DNA of 64,000 bases from positions 21,578,933 to 21,642,932 of the forward strand of contig NC_064439.1 in the NCBI RefSeq assembly GCF_023343835.1. Reading direction: 5' to 3'. Of this stretch, positions 31,301-43,596 are shown one piece after another. The translations under genes were made by a program, and so were the position numbers. How positions within the stretch are numbered: position 1 is the stretch's first letter; each line of letters begins with the position of its first letter. Origin of the DNA: Lagopus muta. Taxonomy: Eukaryota > Chordata > Aves > Galliformes > Phasianidae. The notes beneath the pieces are model-generated. The model was not told where the DNA came from, searched no databases, and was given only the letters and a program-made list of their open reading frames with translations.

Positions 31301-34236
31301 CCCAGAAATCATGGTTGTCTTTGGTATCCCAAATTATTTTAGAGATGCTTCCATCTTATCTCACCTGGTTTCACAACACAAGTGACAGCAGCTCCAAAAA
31401 TTCCTTAGGAACCATTCCTAAAACTATTCCCAGCAACCATACTAGAGCCTGGGAAGAACATTTCCAGCATTTTCAACTGGTATTTCTACTACTCACCGAT
31501 GTGATTCCAGTCAAGGAAAAGTATCTCTTTTTGCTGCTTTCAGATGTCTTCTACTCTTAAAGATGTTAGCATCCTGTGCCTCCCAGCCAAGATCAACCCC
31601 TTATAGTGAGCTTTTACTCAATTTGCAAAGGCAGCTGGTTTTGCCTGTTGTATGGGAACTGTTGAGTTGTGGTCTGAACCACTGACTGATCACCTGGGGA
31701 AAGCACTGAGTCAGCCGTGGGAGCATAGGTGAAGGCAGTTCCCTTGTGTGACCAGAAGGGGTGGAGCCTGGCTGCACCTCTCCTAGACTCCATTTAGGGC
31801 TGACTGCCACCGGGGAAGGATCTTTTTCTGGAGATCCTTTTACTTGGAGTTTTTTTACTGCAAGCCTATGACGTGGGTGAGCATTTCATTTTCGATTCTC
31901 TTTCCACCACAATAATTTTTCTAACTATAGACCTGTAAAATACCATCCTAACCACACCACTCTTCTAACTGTACATTTCTTAATTGTACACCTGTGCATC
32001 TGGAAAAGTTAATAACTGCAAACTAGGATAAGTGCTCTTGATGGAACTTTAGCTGTGACAGACCTGTCGTACAAAGAAAAAAGCCTGCAAAATGCTAGGT
32101 TGTATAAGGAACATCTTCTTTCTAGTTAAGTACTGAAACACAGTGACAGAGGCAATTAAAAGCCTAATGGAAGAAAACACTGTCAATAGTTGACAAACCC
32201 TTCTAGAATTGTCTTTGGAATCAGATTATTAGATGAGTGATTCTAATGGACCAATATATACTACTAGTGTATGCCCTAGCAACACCAAAGAAGCATATAG
32301 CAACTTTCCGCAGGTAAAAAAAAATCTCTGAATAGAGATGCGTAACACTTTTCTTGTCCTGTTTTTAACATTTTACTGTTATTTACTATTTTATCTTTTG
32401 ACCATTAGATACAGATATATACATATTGGCAAGTTAAACCATGGTATTGATCTGCAGTATTTTCCTTTTTATAGGAGTTAATCCTTATAAATGTTATTAA
32501 TTAGTTCACACCTTCCTCTGTCCCTAGAAACTGGTTAATCTTGACGCAGAAAACTTCCTGCTATAGGAAAGCTGGAGAGGGACTTTCCATAAGGGCATGC
32601 AGTAACAGGGCACAGAGAAATGGTTTTAAGCTGGAAGAGGGTAGATTTGGAGTACATATTCAGATGCAACAATTTACTGTGAGGGTGGTGAGACTCTGGA
32701 ACAGGTTGCCCAGGAAGTGAGCGCCCCTGCCCTGGAAGCATTCAAGGCCAGGCTGGATGGGACTTTAAGCAATCTGATCTAGAGGGAGGTGTTACTGCCT
32801 GTAGCAGGGGGTTGGGACTGGATGATTTAAAGATCCCTTCTGTTCCAAGCCATTCTAAATTTTTATGATTCAATGATTCTTTCACTATTACAGACCCTTT
32901 TAGTAGACCCAGGCTACTTTTTTCTTGGGACAGAAAGATTGTCTTTGCTTCTTTCTTTACTGAAGTTAAAACAAAGCCCACTATCCAGTTAATACACATT
33001 CTTTGTTTTAGCGACTTTCTACAAATGTTTCTCAAAATTACAACAGTTTAGAAGATAAAAGTTTTTCATTATTTGTCCACCCCCAGAAGTCAAAGTGTAG
33101 TAGTCCTTTAGCAGTGTTTTGGGAAAGACAAACTTAAGACCTTTAACTCAAGCCTGCAGAGCAGTACTAATACCTGTCACTAAAAAGGACATCAAATCAG
33201 AAAACCACAGGATATCCCAAGTTGGAGAGGACCTAGTGGGATCATCAAGTCCACCTGTGGATATGGTACCTTCTGCAGCTTGCTGTAGATTACATGATGA
33301 AGTCCTTTGTGGGGTATTGTGGGAACCTTCTTTTTAACATTAAATCCAGCACTGCTTGTTTATGAACTGCGTTGTTACTTTGTGCCATTCTACACAAATC
33401 CTGTAGTGTCGATATTCCTTCTCATTAACCAGTGGATGGGGGAGGGTAAGGAATGGTTTATGCTAACTTCAAATAAGTGCGTGTAGGTTGTTGCAATGAA
33501 GGTCATCATTAGGAAGAAGCAAATTACACCTCTTGAAGCAATAAAAATTTCAGTTGATAAACTCAGATCTGTTCCAGCAAAATGGCTCTGATTCCATAAT
33601 GACTCTTGATACAATCTACTTTTATAGCTGGGAAAACATATTCAGAAATTAATTGTAAAGCCAACTGATGTTGTTCCAGTAACTTTGCTGAGATTGTTAC
33701 TTCATGTCTTGTGGTTTGCTTACATAGGCCCTAGCCTATAGATACTAGTGCTTTAAATCGGTGTTTAATTCTGTCTGTAGTTTTCAGAATGGGAACTTAA
33801 AACCACATAATGGTACTTCAAACTAATACGTAGGTATGACCTTTTAATGCAATGTCTGAAAGAAATATTGAAACAATGGGTTAGACTTAATCTGATGAAG
33901 AACCAAGTACTGTTTTCTCATCTTTTTTCCCTGGTTTCTCTTTTTTTCAAGTCTACACTTGGATACGTTGCTCTGCTCATAAGTACTTTCCACGTACTGA
34001 TTTATGGATGGAAAAGAGCTTTTGAAGAAGAATATTACAGGTTTTACACACCACCAAATTTTGTTCTTGCCCTTGTTCTGCCTTCCATTGTAGTTCTAGG
34101 TAAGATCATTTTACTTCTGCCATGTGTAAGTAGGAAACTAAGGAGAATTAGAAGAGGATGGGAGAAAAGCCATGCAATAGAAGAAACAAGTGGGTCCATT
34201 CCACATTTCTCTCCAGAAAGAATAACTGTGATGTGA
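25333..34236 (+). CDS. STEAP2: STEAP2 metalloreductase (4 coding exons, 489 aa)
   Basis: The span begins at the acceptor of the start exon. The joined coding exons 25366-25857, 27295-27822, 29393-29557 and 33952-34236 encode 489 residues; human STEAP2 has 490. All introns are phase 0. Residues about 30-200 form the F420H2:NADP+ oxidoreductase-like domain, with the NADPH loop GSGDFA at 37-42 and the GSRNP strand end at 58-62. A six-helix ferric-reductase-like membrane domain follows. Haem ligands His316 ([12 protein letters not shown]) and His409 ([13 protein letters not shown]) fall at the human numbers. From family knowledge, it moves electrons from NADPH through FAD and haem to Fe3+ or Cu2+ in endosomal, Golgi and plasma membranes. 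Expression probably starts in the CpG island at 19.9-20.7 kb. Intron 4 holds CR1 and LTR-like repeats. Identity is certain from near-full-length similarity and gene order. Confidence 0.98.
25366..25857 (+). CDS. STEAP2: STEAP2 coding exon 1 (residues 1-164, oxidoreductase domain)
   Basis: The acceptor is ttttttccag at 25323-25332, the 5' UTR is 33 bp and the start is ATG 25366 ([11 protein letters not shown], as in mammals). The exon ends in phase 0 at the donor gtaaac. It carries the GSGDFA nucleotide loop and [23 protein letters not shown] in pieces that match STEAP2 orthologues. STEAP1 has no counterpart of this exon. Confidence 0.97.
26610..26725 (+). repeat. Direct repeat copy B (STEAP2 intron 2)
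   Basis: This is the partner of the repeat ending at 24660, in the same orientation. Shared landmarks are cactgtaagt, attgacttctgtcaaa, atcatgttt and ctgtaat followed by cagatga. It overlaps the 5' end of a 132-codon open frame (26642-27040) that otherwise shows no family resemblance. Confidence 0.65.
27295..27822 (+). CDS. STEAP2: STEAP2 coding exon 2 (residues 165-340, helices 1-3)
   Basis: The acceptor is ttccaacag and the donor gtatgc, giving 528 bp in phase 0. It starts with [11 protein letters not shown], completing the oxidoreductase fold. It continues with [34 protein letters not shown], and [15 protein letters not shown] with haem ligand His316. Confidence 0.97.
29393..29557 (+). 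CDS. STEAP2: STEAP2 coding exon 3 (residues 341-395, helix 4)
   Basis: The exon is 165 bp, phase 0, bounded by ttcatcag and gtgtgt. It encodes [20 protein letters not shown] and [18 protein letters not shown]. It is too short, and lacks a start codon, for ordinary ORF calling. It was found from conservation and splice phase. Confidence 0.97.
31640..31925 (+). repeat. LTR-like interspersed repeat, copy 1 (sense)
   Basis: This aligns with the reverse complement of 53935-54290. Shared blocks include gttgtatgggaactg, gaaggca, gctgcacctctcctagac, ggggaaggatct and tctggagatc. The length, single-copy form and promoter-like features of the other copy suggest a solo LTR or a related non-coding element. 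The family is not identified and the ends are approximate. Confidence 0.6.
32545..32880 (+). mobile_element. CR1 3'-end fragment, sense
   Basis: It contains gggcatgcagtaacagggcac, gtgagggtggtgagactctgg, attcaaggccaggctggatgg and a tail tttttatgattcaatgattct. It lies in STEAP2 intron 4. Confidence 0.9.
33198..33262 (-). mobile_element. Short CR1 3'-end remnant, antisense
   Basis: Only the terminal block is recognisable: aaaccacaggatatcccaagttggagaggacc and the following atcatcaagtcca, read as the reverse complement of a CR1 end. Short and diverged. Confidence 0.55.
33952..34236 (+). CDS. STEAP2: STEAP2 last coding exon (residues 396-489, helices 5-6)
   Basis: The acceptor is tttttttcaag and the stop TGA ends at 34236. 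The exon starts [14 protein letters not shown] with haem ligand His409, followed by [21 protein letters not shown] and a basic cytosolic tail. It ends SPERITVM, nearly identical to the mammalian C-terminus. Confidence 0.97.
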   Translation, partial: STLGYVALLISTFHVLIYGWKRAFEEEYYRFYTPPNFVLALVLPSIVVLGKIILLLPCVSRKLRRIRRGWEKSHAIEETSGSIPHFSPERITVM

Positions 34237-35029
34237 TGGTGGACTACATTTTATTAGTACTACTGAAGATGTTTGGGTTTTTCCTCGTTGTGGTTTTTTT
34301 TGTCTTATATTTTCAGGAGTTTATGTAATGTATGTGTAAAGTCAGTGTGGACTTGCTTGGCATACATACAAGCCCTCAGTGGATTTATGAGAAATTGATA
34401 ACTAGGAAATTGCTATTTTGGATATCTACAAAAATACTTTGTTTTGAATTACAGAGGGCAGATAATCATGAAATCAGATTTATTTTAATGCTCCTTTGCA
34501 CAATTGTATCACAACAGTATTTTGTTATAACGATGCTTGTGAGATATTTCTTTGACTTAGTGTGTCAGAGTGCTATGTCTTAATACCATACTTTACCACA
34601 TCTGTCATTTAAACCACACTTCTGGGTTACTGAGTTCAGAATATTGACTAATAGAGTTAATTTAGGAAGCATTCAGATTTTGAAGCAACTGAAATTAATT
34701 TGTAACATGTTGCACATGTCAGTGTATTCATTTTTGTGGTTTTCAAATATTCCATGATTTAAATATGCAAAACCAGTTTCAGATGTGGCCTAATTATGCA
34801 TCTTGTAAGCAGACAGTATTGTACCTTATGGGACTTTTTTAAAGAGAATCGCATGGAATTTTAAACCTTAGCATCTCTTTCTGTATGTCATATAATGAGT
34901 CACCAAAGCATTATTATGCACGAGTAGGAGGACTTGCAGATATGTATGCAAGCAACTATTTCTCGATGGAATCATTATTTTAAAATACCAGAAAATATTT
35001 TAAAACAAAAATACTGATAAATCTGCAAC

Positions 35030-35035
35030 AATAAA
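35030..35035 (+). terminator. First candidate STEAP2 poly(A) signal AATAAA
   Basis: First canonical hexamer after the stop codon, about 800 bp downstream. Several more lie further on, so alternative 3' ends are likely. Confidence 0.35.
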
Positions 35036-38000
35036 AATCCACTTTCTCTGTGAAACTTCCAGTATGTTAGTACAACAAGGAAGCACCACATTACTCATGT
35101 TCTGTATGTTTTTACATTGGAGTTTCAGTTACATATGAATGTCCCACAATCTATCTTAGTATCATCTTGTGTAAATACAATCTTCTATTTTTATATATAA
35201 TCTTACTTTCAGAACAGATGTTTCTGGGATATGCCTGAATTTTTGAGAAAGAAAATGATTATTCTCAAACTTAAAAATGAAACTTTTCCTCTAAGACTTG
35301 ACATTTGTGTTTTCTGTGGGATTCAGAAAAACATTCAAAATGATTTATTACTAGTACTTTGTCAGGTATTACTCTAACAAAATAGCTAAACCCAATTTAT
35401 CTACCTTCAGTCTACTCTTAATTAGCAAAACCTTTATTTTAACAGATGAGAATTGATCCAAATTTTCCTTGGATATATGAAATTATATTTTTCTTAACTA
35501 TTTTTGCACTGGATCTCTAAGTTTCTTAGCTGAGTCTTCACTTACTATTTCTTTGCAAGCATCTGTCATCAATATGATACCTGTCAGAAAGAAGTTGAAT
35601 TTATCCTTAAACATCATCAATCCTTTGAATCTCAGTACTTCTACAATGAAACCAACAGCTCCACAGAAACAGAATCTAGGATCAAATTCTACTCCCAGTT
35701 ACACCAGCCTAAATCTGAAGTGTTGTTAGTTGTTTTTAATTTCATTTCAAACTCAAAAATACACTACAATTTTATTTTGATTGTAGTACCTGTATTCTCC
35801 AAACATCAAATCTGTGTATGTTCAGGGTTTGTTGCAAATCAAGAGACAGCTGGATCATTTTAATTCCAGGCGTGTCCACCAAGGTAGTAATGTTACTGTT
35901 CCATTTCCTGTATGCAGCTATTTCAGTGACAAATGCGATACGTGAGCCCAATACTGTTTTATCAAACCAGATATTAAGCAGAAAAACTGTAGTTACTGCA
36001 TATAGACAGGAGCCTAAGCTAATAGGAATCCCATTTTCTCATAAAAATGGAGAACAAATGTCATTTACAACTGCTAACTTACTTTGCCTGTGTGTAAATG
36101 CATTTCAGTTACAGAAAGCTGTGTATTTTTGGAAGGCTTGCAGAGTAACCTGTAACTGAATTTCCTAGCCAGTGTTTTTTTATTCCATTATTACAGACAA
36201 ACTGAATAAAGCTTAGGCAGTTTTGCTCCATTGCTTTGAATAAATTTAATTACAGAATTAGTACAAAAAGTTCAACTGACACAACTATTCTCTTGGTTCT
36301 AATTACTCACACGTGCAGGTGTTTGCAGAATATTTGCTTGTGAGTTGTCTGAAAGGCAGTTAATCTTCACAAACCCATGGCATTGTTTATGTAAGAGCTA
36401 TTTCAACTCTTTGTTATTAATTTCATGCTAGAGGAAACAGCACATGATTTGATATTAAAATTCTCCAAGACTTTTTGTATTTTAATGATATAACTACTGT
36501 GCTATGTTCTGTCCCAGTTCTGTGCACGAAACCTAATTAAAGTCACTAAGATTGAACAGTGTAACTGAAAGTAGAATTTCCTACCTTTGAACAAATTTAG
36601 AAACCATTATTGTTGACAATTTCCAAATTAAAAATAACAGCAGCATATTTATAGTAATTATACATTTCTGCAGGATATATAATTATCATTCATATCTAAT
36701 TCTTGTCTGATTCAGTAATGATAATGATGCAGAAGTAAGATACTGTACTAGTTGAACATTACATCAAAGTCAATATATGTTGTAATATATCATGCAGCCA
36801 CTCACAGTGTATACAGAAATGTATTTGCCCTCTATCCTATGCAGAGTTATTTCATCATTAGACTTCTTCAGGAATGTTAAAACTCTTAAATTTTGAAATG
36901 ACAGAAGTGTCTGGAGGGAATAGTAATGTGTTGTTCCTTTCTTCAAAGTACGTGTGTTGAAAATCAAAAATGTGGTTTAATTTTACTTGAAAGGTTGAAA
37001 TACTGAAGTATTAATAAATAGATGATATTTTTAGACAAAATGTGAAGAGATTTTTGTTAAGTATTTGTGTTATAACGTGACATAACAGTTTCCAGTTAGG
37101 CCATGTATTTATTTCTAATTGGAATAAGATGACTTGTTATTTAATCTTGTGTAGTGTTCTTTATTGTAAGGACCAATTAATAAGATACTAAGTCTGAAAA
37201 TAAAATGACACTCATGCACTTATTACACATGTATATGTTCAGTCACATCAGGAAACTATTCATGTGATTAATTACATTGGTTTCTGAGGGAGGACTTGAG
37301 TAAGGAGTTACTGGAAAGACACCCGAGGCTAAAAATTTGGTTTCAGTTGCCTAAATGTACTCTAATAAAATCACTTAGATTCTTCAGTTATTTAGGAGAA
37401 TATACATGTATTTTGAGGAACAGGCTGCTATAAAAATATTTTCTCTGTAACATTATATGAATCCTTATTATATGAATCCTTTACTGTTTGTAGGGATGCC
37501 CTGCCAAATGTGAAAATAACCTTTCACTTCTCTTAATTACAGTTAAATAAAAACAAAATATTGCTTTAATATATGATGCAAAGCTTTACATATTATGCTA
37601 GAAAATAGAAACCTCTATGTATTTAGCAACAGGATGTTTGTTTTTTATGGACGTGAGGTATTTCATAATGTTATTTAAAATGCAGTTCTATTCCAGATCC
37701 CGTATTTGTCTTTAATTTTATATTACAATTCCATTTACTGTAGCAACTATGGACAAGTTAATTAAGTCCTCATGGTCTTGAATTATTTAGAGATTAATTA
37801 TTTTGAAATTCAGTTGTGCAAGTTGTTTGTGTATGTAGCTTGTGGTAACAGTTGTTGTGAATTGGTGCCACTTTTAACATTTTGTTCCAGCACTGTGCAT
37901 AATGTGATGTGCCAATATGAGAAAGAAAATACATTTGTATTTTTATTTGGCATTAATTGGCAATGAAGTATTGTGTATCTATATACAATCAGCTATACAT

Positions 38001-40034
38001 GCTGCCCAACTAGCACTAAGGGAGATTACCGGTTAATCTAAGGCAAAAAATTCCCAAGTGAATATAGATTTCACAGGTGTGACTATAGTTAGGAAACGGT
38101 TTTCCTCTGAATGTTATAAAATTAAAGTTAGATATATCAGCTGCATAAAGATTAGATTGAGAATTAAGTGTGATAGTTTCAGCTGTAACAGTGAATTTAT
38201 GCAGTGGTCGTAGCTGCACATGCATAGTTCCTTTCAGATAGTACATTTCATAAGGTTTGGATTTCATGGATGTTCATTTGGTAGTATTTTCTACAAATAA
38301 GTAAAGTTGCAGTACTGATATTGTATCATTATATGATACTGCTTGAATTAGATTGCTGCCTGTGTAACAAGTGACACACAGAACTGAATGGTCATCTTTA
38401 TTATATATTGCTTTTCATGCCTCGCTCGCAGTGTCTTACAGTGAACGTAGTTTGTCTCCCATATGCAGTATTTTCCTGGTATTCTCTTTGTAGTTGTTTG
38501 TCAGGGGTTTTTTGTGCTGTCTCTCTGAACAGGGCTATTATAAAATGTTAATAAAATGCTTTTACCTATTTTTCCATAGACTCTGATTTACAGAAAAATC
38601 AATAAAAAGTTAATGTCACGTATTTGGGTTTCTCTTCTGTGCTTATGCATAATAAAACTCAGTTTGTTTTCCTTTATAATACATGTGTACTCTGATTAAC
38701 AGGTTTTCAAAGAAGTAGAACTTGAATGGAAATTCATAGTAAAATTCTCAAGAGTAATTAGTTTCTTTTACAACACATTTACAGGACCATTTCCCTTATC
38801 TAATTGTAATGTACTCTTCAACTTTTCAGGACACAAAAAGATGCTGTAGTACTATCAATATTTATCCGATCCACTTGTTATTCAAAAAACATGTGCCCAG
38901 CAGTCTCAGTTTTGACACAAGAAATTTGGCAGGGGGAGACGTTCTTCATGTTTGGCTGTGCACATGAGGAAGCGTTACTGTTTAAATGAGAAAAACAGGT
39001 GAACCACTTTGCACCACTCTTTCAAAGTATGTACCTTTTTGTCCTAGGAGCCCTATGCCAGTATAAGAGGAAAGAGGAAGATAATACATATGAGGTGAAA
39101 CCCTGCTTGAGTAGAGGTTCAGCAGCACAAACAGTTCTGAATGCAGAGAAATCAAGATTCGTAAGTCAGTGAAACCATCACAGTTCACATTATTTTCATA
39201 TTAATTTGCATAGCTTTCCTTTACTCTCAAAGCCATTCCCTAGCAGCAACAGAATATAGATGCGTTTAAAAATCAAAGTGTTTTATATCTGTGTCCTGCC
39301 TGTCATAAAAATAACTTTTTGGTCCTAGAGATCTGTCATTTCTGAGCTGCTTTAAAATTTTGCTGTTTCTGTACATCACAGTGCTTGTTTTTTCTGAGTG
39401 TTGATACTATATTAGCAGCTGAGAACCCTGAATTATACCTTTGTCCAAGTAAAACTGAAAAAATGTAAGTTCTGTCTACCGTGACTTACTTCATTTCCTG
39501 TTAATAACTGATCAGATGGAGGGCCTCATCAAATCCACAGCACATGATGACCTAAACACTGCATTGTGATAGATAGGCAGGTAAATTCACATGCTTCAAG
39601 TTTTGTTGACTTTACAGATTTGAGAACTGCCGACCGCTTTGCTTGTTGTTTTGTTGTTCTTTTTCTTCTGTGAAAAACATAGGAAGTCTGGCAGTACAAT
39701 ACTGCATTTCCTTTTTGTCCTTCTTTTCCCTCATCGTATTGGTCAAAACAAGACACAAGATTGAAAAAGACAAGAACTCAACCAACTGATTCTTAATCTC
39801 ATTTCTGTACTGTAAGGAGCCTGGTGCTGTATTCAGTACACAGCACGCATTGCTTTGAACAAGCCTACGGGTCTGTACAGCCAAGAAAAGGACATCACTT
39901 GGCTATGGCAGAAGACCCTTTAATGCAGCAAGAGCAAAGTTGTGTGCTTGCAGAATATATTACTTCAGAAAGTTAGGACTTAATTTGTGAAAGAGCAAAT
40001 AAAGTTTGTGTGTGAAAATAATTAACTCAAAGTC

Positions 40035-40512
40035 ACAGAATCACAGAATCACAGAATCACCCGGGTTGGAAGGGACCCCAAGGATCATGTAGTTCCAACC
40101 CCCCTGCCTAGCAGGGCCACCAAACATACACATTCAGATCAGGTTGCCCAGGACCCCGTCCAACCTGGCCTTAAACACGCCCAAGGACGGGGCATCCACA
40201 ACCTCCCTGGGCAGCCCGTTCCAGGGCCTAACCACTCTCCTAGTAAAGAACTTCCCCCTAACATCTAACCTAAATCTTCCCTCCTTCAACTTAAAACCAT
40301 TTCCCCTAGTCCTGCTGTTGTCAGCCCTTTTGAAGAGTTTACTCCCCTCCTGGGTGTAGGTTCCCTTCAGGTATTGATAGGCTGCAATGAGGTCACCCCG
40401 CAGCCTTCTCTTCTCCAGGCTGAACAAGCCCAACTCCCTCAGCCTGTCCTCATAGGGGAGGTGCTCCAGCCCCTTGATCATCTTAGTCGCCCTCCTCTGG
40501 ACCCTTTCCAAA
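40035..40512 (-). mobile_element. Relatively young CR1 copy with open ORF2 end
   Basis: It starts at the 3' tail with three and a half perfect tcacagaa octamers, then ccgggttggaagggacccc. On the minus strand, 40511-40134 keeps 125 uninterrupted codons of the C-terminal part of the CR1 reverse-transcriptase ORF ([40 protein letters not shown]), ending at its natural stop. It is 5'-truncated, so it cannot move by itself. Confidence 0.93.
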
Positions 40513-41273
40513 AGTCAGTCCAAAAGTCAAAAGTCAGCAGGAGGTTGATGGCAGATCGAAGTACAAAACTTTAATCTTCAAATGCAGAGCTATCCCATAC
40601 ATAAAACCATGTGACTGTGTATTCAAATGTAATCGAAGTCTACCTCAACAAACAAAATTGCTGAAATTTTGCAACAAAATAATGTATTCAATTAAAACAA
40701 ATATAAATGTTTACTCTTAAAGTATATTTTTTCTAGCATTTGTAAGATTCAGTTGTTAACAATTGGGAGTTAGTACTCTCAGGAGTAAGGTACTAAGGTC
40801 TTCATGTCTCAAATATTATTTGTTCCCAAGGGAAACAGCAGATGTGATGAAAAACAATGGAAGCCTGTTGTTTGAGGTAGAAAACTGTTAAGTAAATATT
40901 TTCACAGTTGACTGCAGGCTTTTTAGAATGGTCATTTGCCAGTTTGCAGAAGGCAGCAGAATCCCTGTAAGTCAAACTTGCATAGTGTAGCTTCTATTGA
41001 AGTTCTTCATTTATGAGAAAGCTTCACGGTGAGCAAATGAACATTTGCAGTATAATCTTTGGAACACTCAGCCAATAAATGGCACATGACCAAAGCTTAT
41101 AATTTACAGACTACATTGCTCAGTTTAGTCACGTTCTTACTATGCTTGTCATTCAAAACAACAGAGTTTAAAACCATTTAAGCCACAATAAATGTAAATT
41201 TTAGCCTTTTTTTTTCATGAGCCTTAAAATTGGTTGAGTATGTACACCTTGAGTAAGTATAGGGGCATGATGC

Positions 41274-41299
41274 AAAAAAAAAAAAAAAAAAAAAAAAAA
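41274..41299 (+). repeat. Poly(A) tract (26 bases)
   Basis: Uninterrupted run of A. No processed pseudogene or SINE is recognised beside it. Confidence 0.95.
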
Positions 41300-41769
41300 G
41301 TATAATTGCAGACCTGTAGGCATTATCATTGTGATAAATTTCATATAATAAATAAATCTTGTTTCATCCCTTGCAGGTCTAGATATTAAGACCTCAGCTG
41401 AGAATCATTCAAAGTAGCAAATTTTTAAGTAAAACAGGGAGCAGCTAGTAAAATGGATAAAAAGAGATGTGTAAATGGATGGAGGAAAAGCATCAACCAG
41501 TAGCTCCAGGACATTTGCTATGTTGTCATTTTAGGTGAATGCACTGCCGTGTCCAGTAGAGCCTGTCACCATGTATCACCTGTGTTGCTATGAATGCAGC
41601 TTGTGAGATTTGGGATGTTAAAGTGGTCACTACATTTTCCAAATTTAATTATCATTCTGTGCTATGTTGTGTTTTTGATGTCATTTTAAGTTGTATTCAG
41701 GATAAACTGTTATGGAATACAGAGTGTGGATAGGTACATGAGGTATTTACAGAATGATAAAATATAGCT

Positions 41770-43060
41770 AGTTAGAAGAGAACGCACAAGAATCAGAGTC
41801 CAACTTCTGGCTCCACAGCATTACTGAAAATCCAAACCCTGTGTCCCAATGCTTCTTGAACTCAGTGGCTTGGGGCTGTGACCACTGTCCTGGGCAGCCG
41901 GTTCCATGCCCGCCGCCCTCTGGTGCATACCCTTTTCCGTGACCCCAGCTGCCCCTCCCTGATGCAGCTGCATGCCATTCTCTCGGGCCCTGTTGCTCAG
42001 CACTGCCCCTCTGCCTCATGTGAGGAGCTGCAGCTGCCATGAGGCCTCTCCTCAGCTCATCTGCTCTGGACTGAGCAAACTCAGGGACCTCAGCTGCTCC
42101 TGTTGTATCTTCCTCCCTAGAACTTTCAGTATCTTTGTAGCCCACCTTTGGACACTTTGGAACAGTTTCATGTCTTTCTTATATTGTAGCAGCCAAATTG
42201 CACCCAGTGCTGGAGGTGAGACCATGCAGACGAGGGTGACCACCGCTCCCCTCACCCACTTGCAGAGCTGGGCCTGCTGCACCTCATGGTACGGCTGGAC
42301 CTTCTGGCTGTCAGGGCACACTGCAGTCTCATGTTTTCCCCCAGAACTGCCCCAGATCCCTTTCTGTGGGGCTGCTCTCCACCCTCTTGTCCCTCAGTCT
42401 GTATATACACTGAGTTGCCCCATCCTAGCAACACAATTGGACACTTGCTCTTGTTAGACTTCATGCAGTTGGTGATTGTGCAGCTCTCCAGTTTGCCAGT
42501 ATCTTTTTGCAAGATCTCTCCTACCCTCAGAGGAGTCAACAACACCTCCTGTTTTCACAGAATCACTGAATCACAGAACTGTAGGGATTGAAAGGGACCT
42601 CTAGAAATAATCAAATCCAATCCCCTGCTGAAGCAGGTGCCCTACGTTAGGTCACACAAGTAGGCATCCAGGTGGGTCTTGAATATCTCCAGAGAAGAGA
42701 CTCCACAACCTCTCTGCGCAGCCTGCTCCAGTGCTCTGTCACTCTGGCAGCAAATTTTTTCCTTGTGTTTGCGTGGAGCTTCCTGTGTTGCAGTTTTTAC
42801 CTGTTGCCCCATTTTCTGCTGCTGAACACCACTGCACTGAACACCACTTCATCTACTTGACTCCCGCACTTCAAATATTTATAAACAGCGATGAGATATT
42901 TATAAACACTGGTGACAATTAGTGTTGCCCACAGACTTACTTAGCATTCCTTTGAGCTCTTCATCCAAGTCGTTTATGAGAACATTAAAGGGAACTGGCC
43001 CAAAACTGGAGGTCTGTGGAACCCCACTAGTGGGCGGCCACCAGCCTGATGTCACTGAAT
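41770..43060 (-). mobile_element. CR1 fragment, antisense, interrupted by a second CR1
   Basis: The + strand runs from cagagtccaacttctgg through cttgaactcagtggcttgg and gagttgccccatcctagc to gaggagtcaacaacacctcc at about 42552. It resumes after the nested element with tagtgttgcccacagac, aactggcccaaaactggagg and tggaaccccactagtg. The two parts join in CR1 order, which shows one element split by a later insertion. Confidence 0.88.
42553..42917 (-). mobile_element. Nested CR1 (CR1-Y-like), antisense
   Basis: A separate CR1 3' end starts here (cacagaatcactgaatcacag, tgaaagggacctctagaa). It continues through gaagcaggtgccctacg, ggcatccaggtgggtcttg and ttcctgtgttgcagttt. It interrupts the older copy at the position where that copy's consensus would continue. 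The subfamily is judged from memory. Confidence 0.82.
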
Positions 43061-43541
43061 TTCCTGTAAGCATTTAGCTTGGAGTTCTGACCTGCTATGC
43101 TGAATATTTTCACCGTGATGGAAGGAGAGCTGTATAGCATACATGAGGAGTAAACACTTATTACATATTACTGAAGAGGGCAGGTATTATATGTGTGGTG
43201 TAGCACGCAGGCTGGGAAGAGAGAGCAAGAAGTGCTGTGGTTGTAGTTGGAGTCATCAAGGTTTCTTTCTTGTTTTTCTTCTCATCTTTCATTTCTTTTC
43301 CTATAAAAACCATCAGGAGATTTGAACAGCTACCGCAACTTCTAAATAAACCTACTGCCATACTCAAATATTTCTTTGTTGCCACAGGAGTTAAAAATTA
43401 CTTGTTAATGAAAGCCGATGTTAATATCAGCCACCCCTGCAGCCAAAGACTTGATCTGTCTGTATCTCTATCACCTGTTTTGATAGGCGCAGGGCCGCCC
43501 GGCCCGGCCTTACCCCGGGTGCCGGGAGGCGGAGCCGCTCC

Positions 43542-43555
43542 ACTTCCATGGCAAC
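43542..43555 (-). promoter_or_regulatory. RFX X-box half-site upstream of CFAP69
   Basis: On the minus strand the sequence reads gttgccatggaagt. The half-site GTNRCC is perfect (gttgcc), while the second half-site RGYAAC is only partly conserved. It lies 42-55 bp upstream of ATG 43597. RFX factors are known to drive ciliary genes through such boxes near the start, and CFAP69 is a ciliary gene. Confidence 0.6.
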
Positions 43556-43596
43556 AGCGGAGGCCGCGCTGCGGCGGACGGGTGGCAGCCGGCTCC

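Larger units (their letters stand above)
34237..43480. other. STEAP2 3' UTR and STEAP2-CFAP69 intergenic DNA
   Basis: No further coding gene is supported. The AT-rich sequence to about 39-40 kb contains many AATAAA hexamers (first at 35030; others near 36206, 37197, 37361, 38546, 38601, 38650 and 39994). It probably includes a long STEAP2 3' UTR, as mammalian STEAP2 has. From 40.0 kb on there are CR1 copies and a 26-base A tract. Open frames of 60-125 codons here are chance or CR1-derived. Confidence 0.55.

Noticed and set aside
31288-31560. 90-codon open frame in STEAP2 intron 4
   Set aside because: No family resemblance, no splice fit with STEAP2 phase 0 junctions, and it overlaps nothing conserved.
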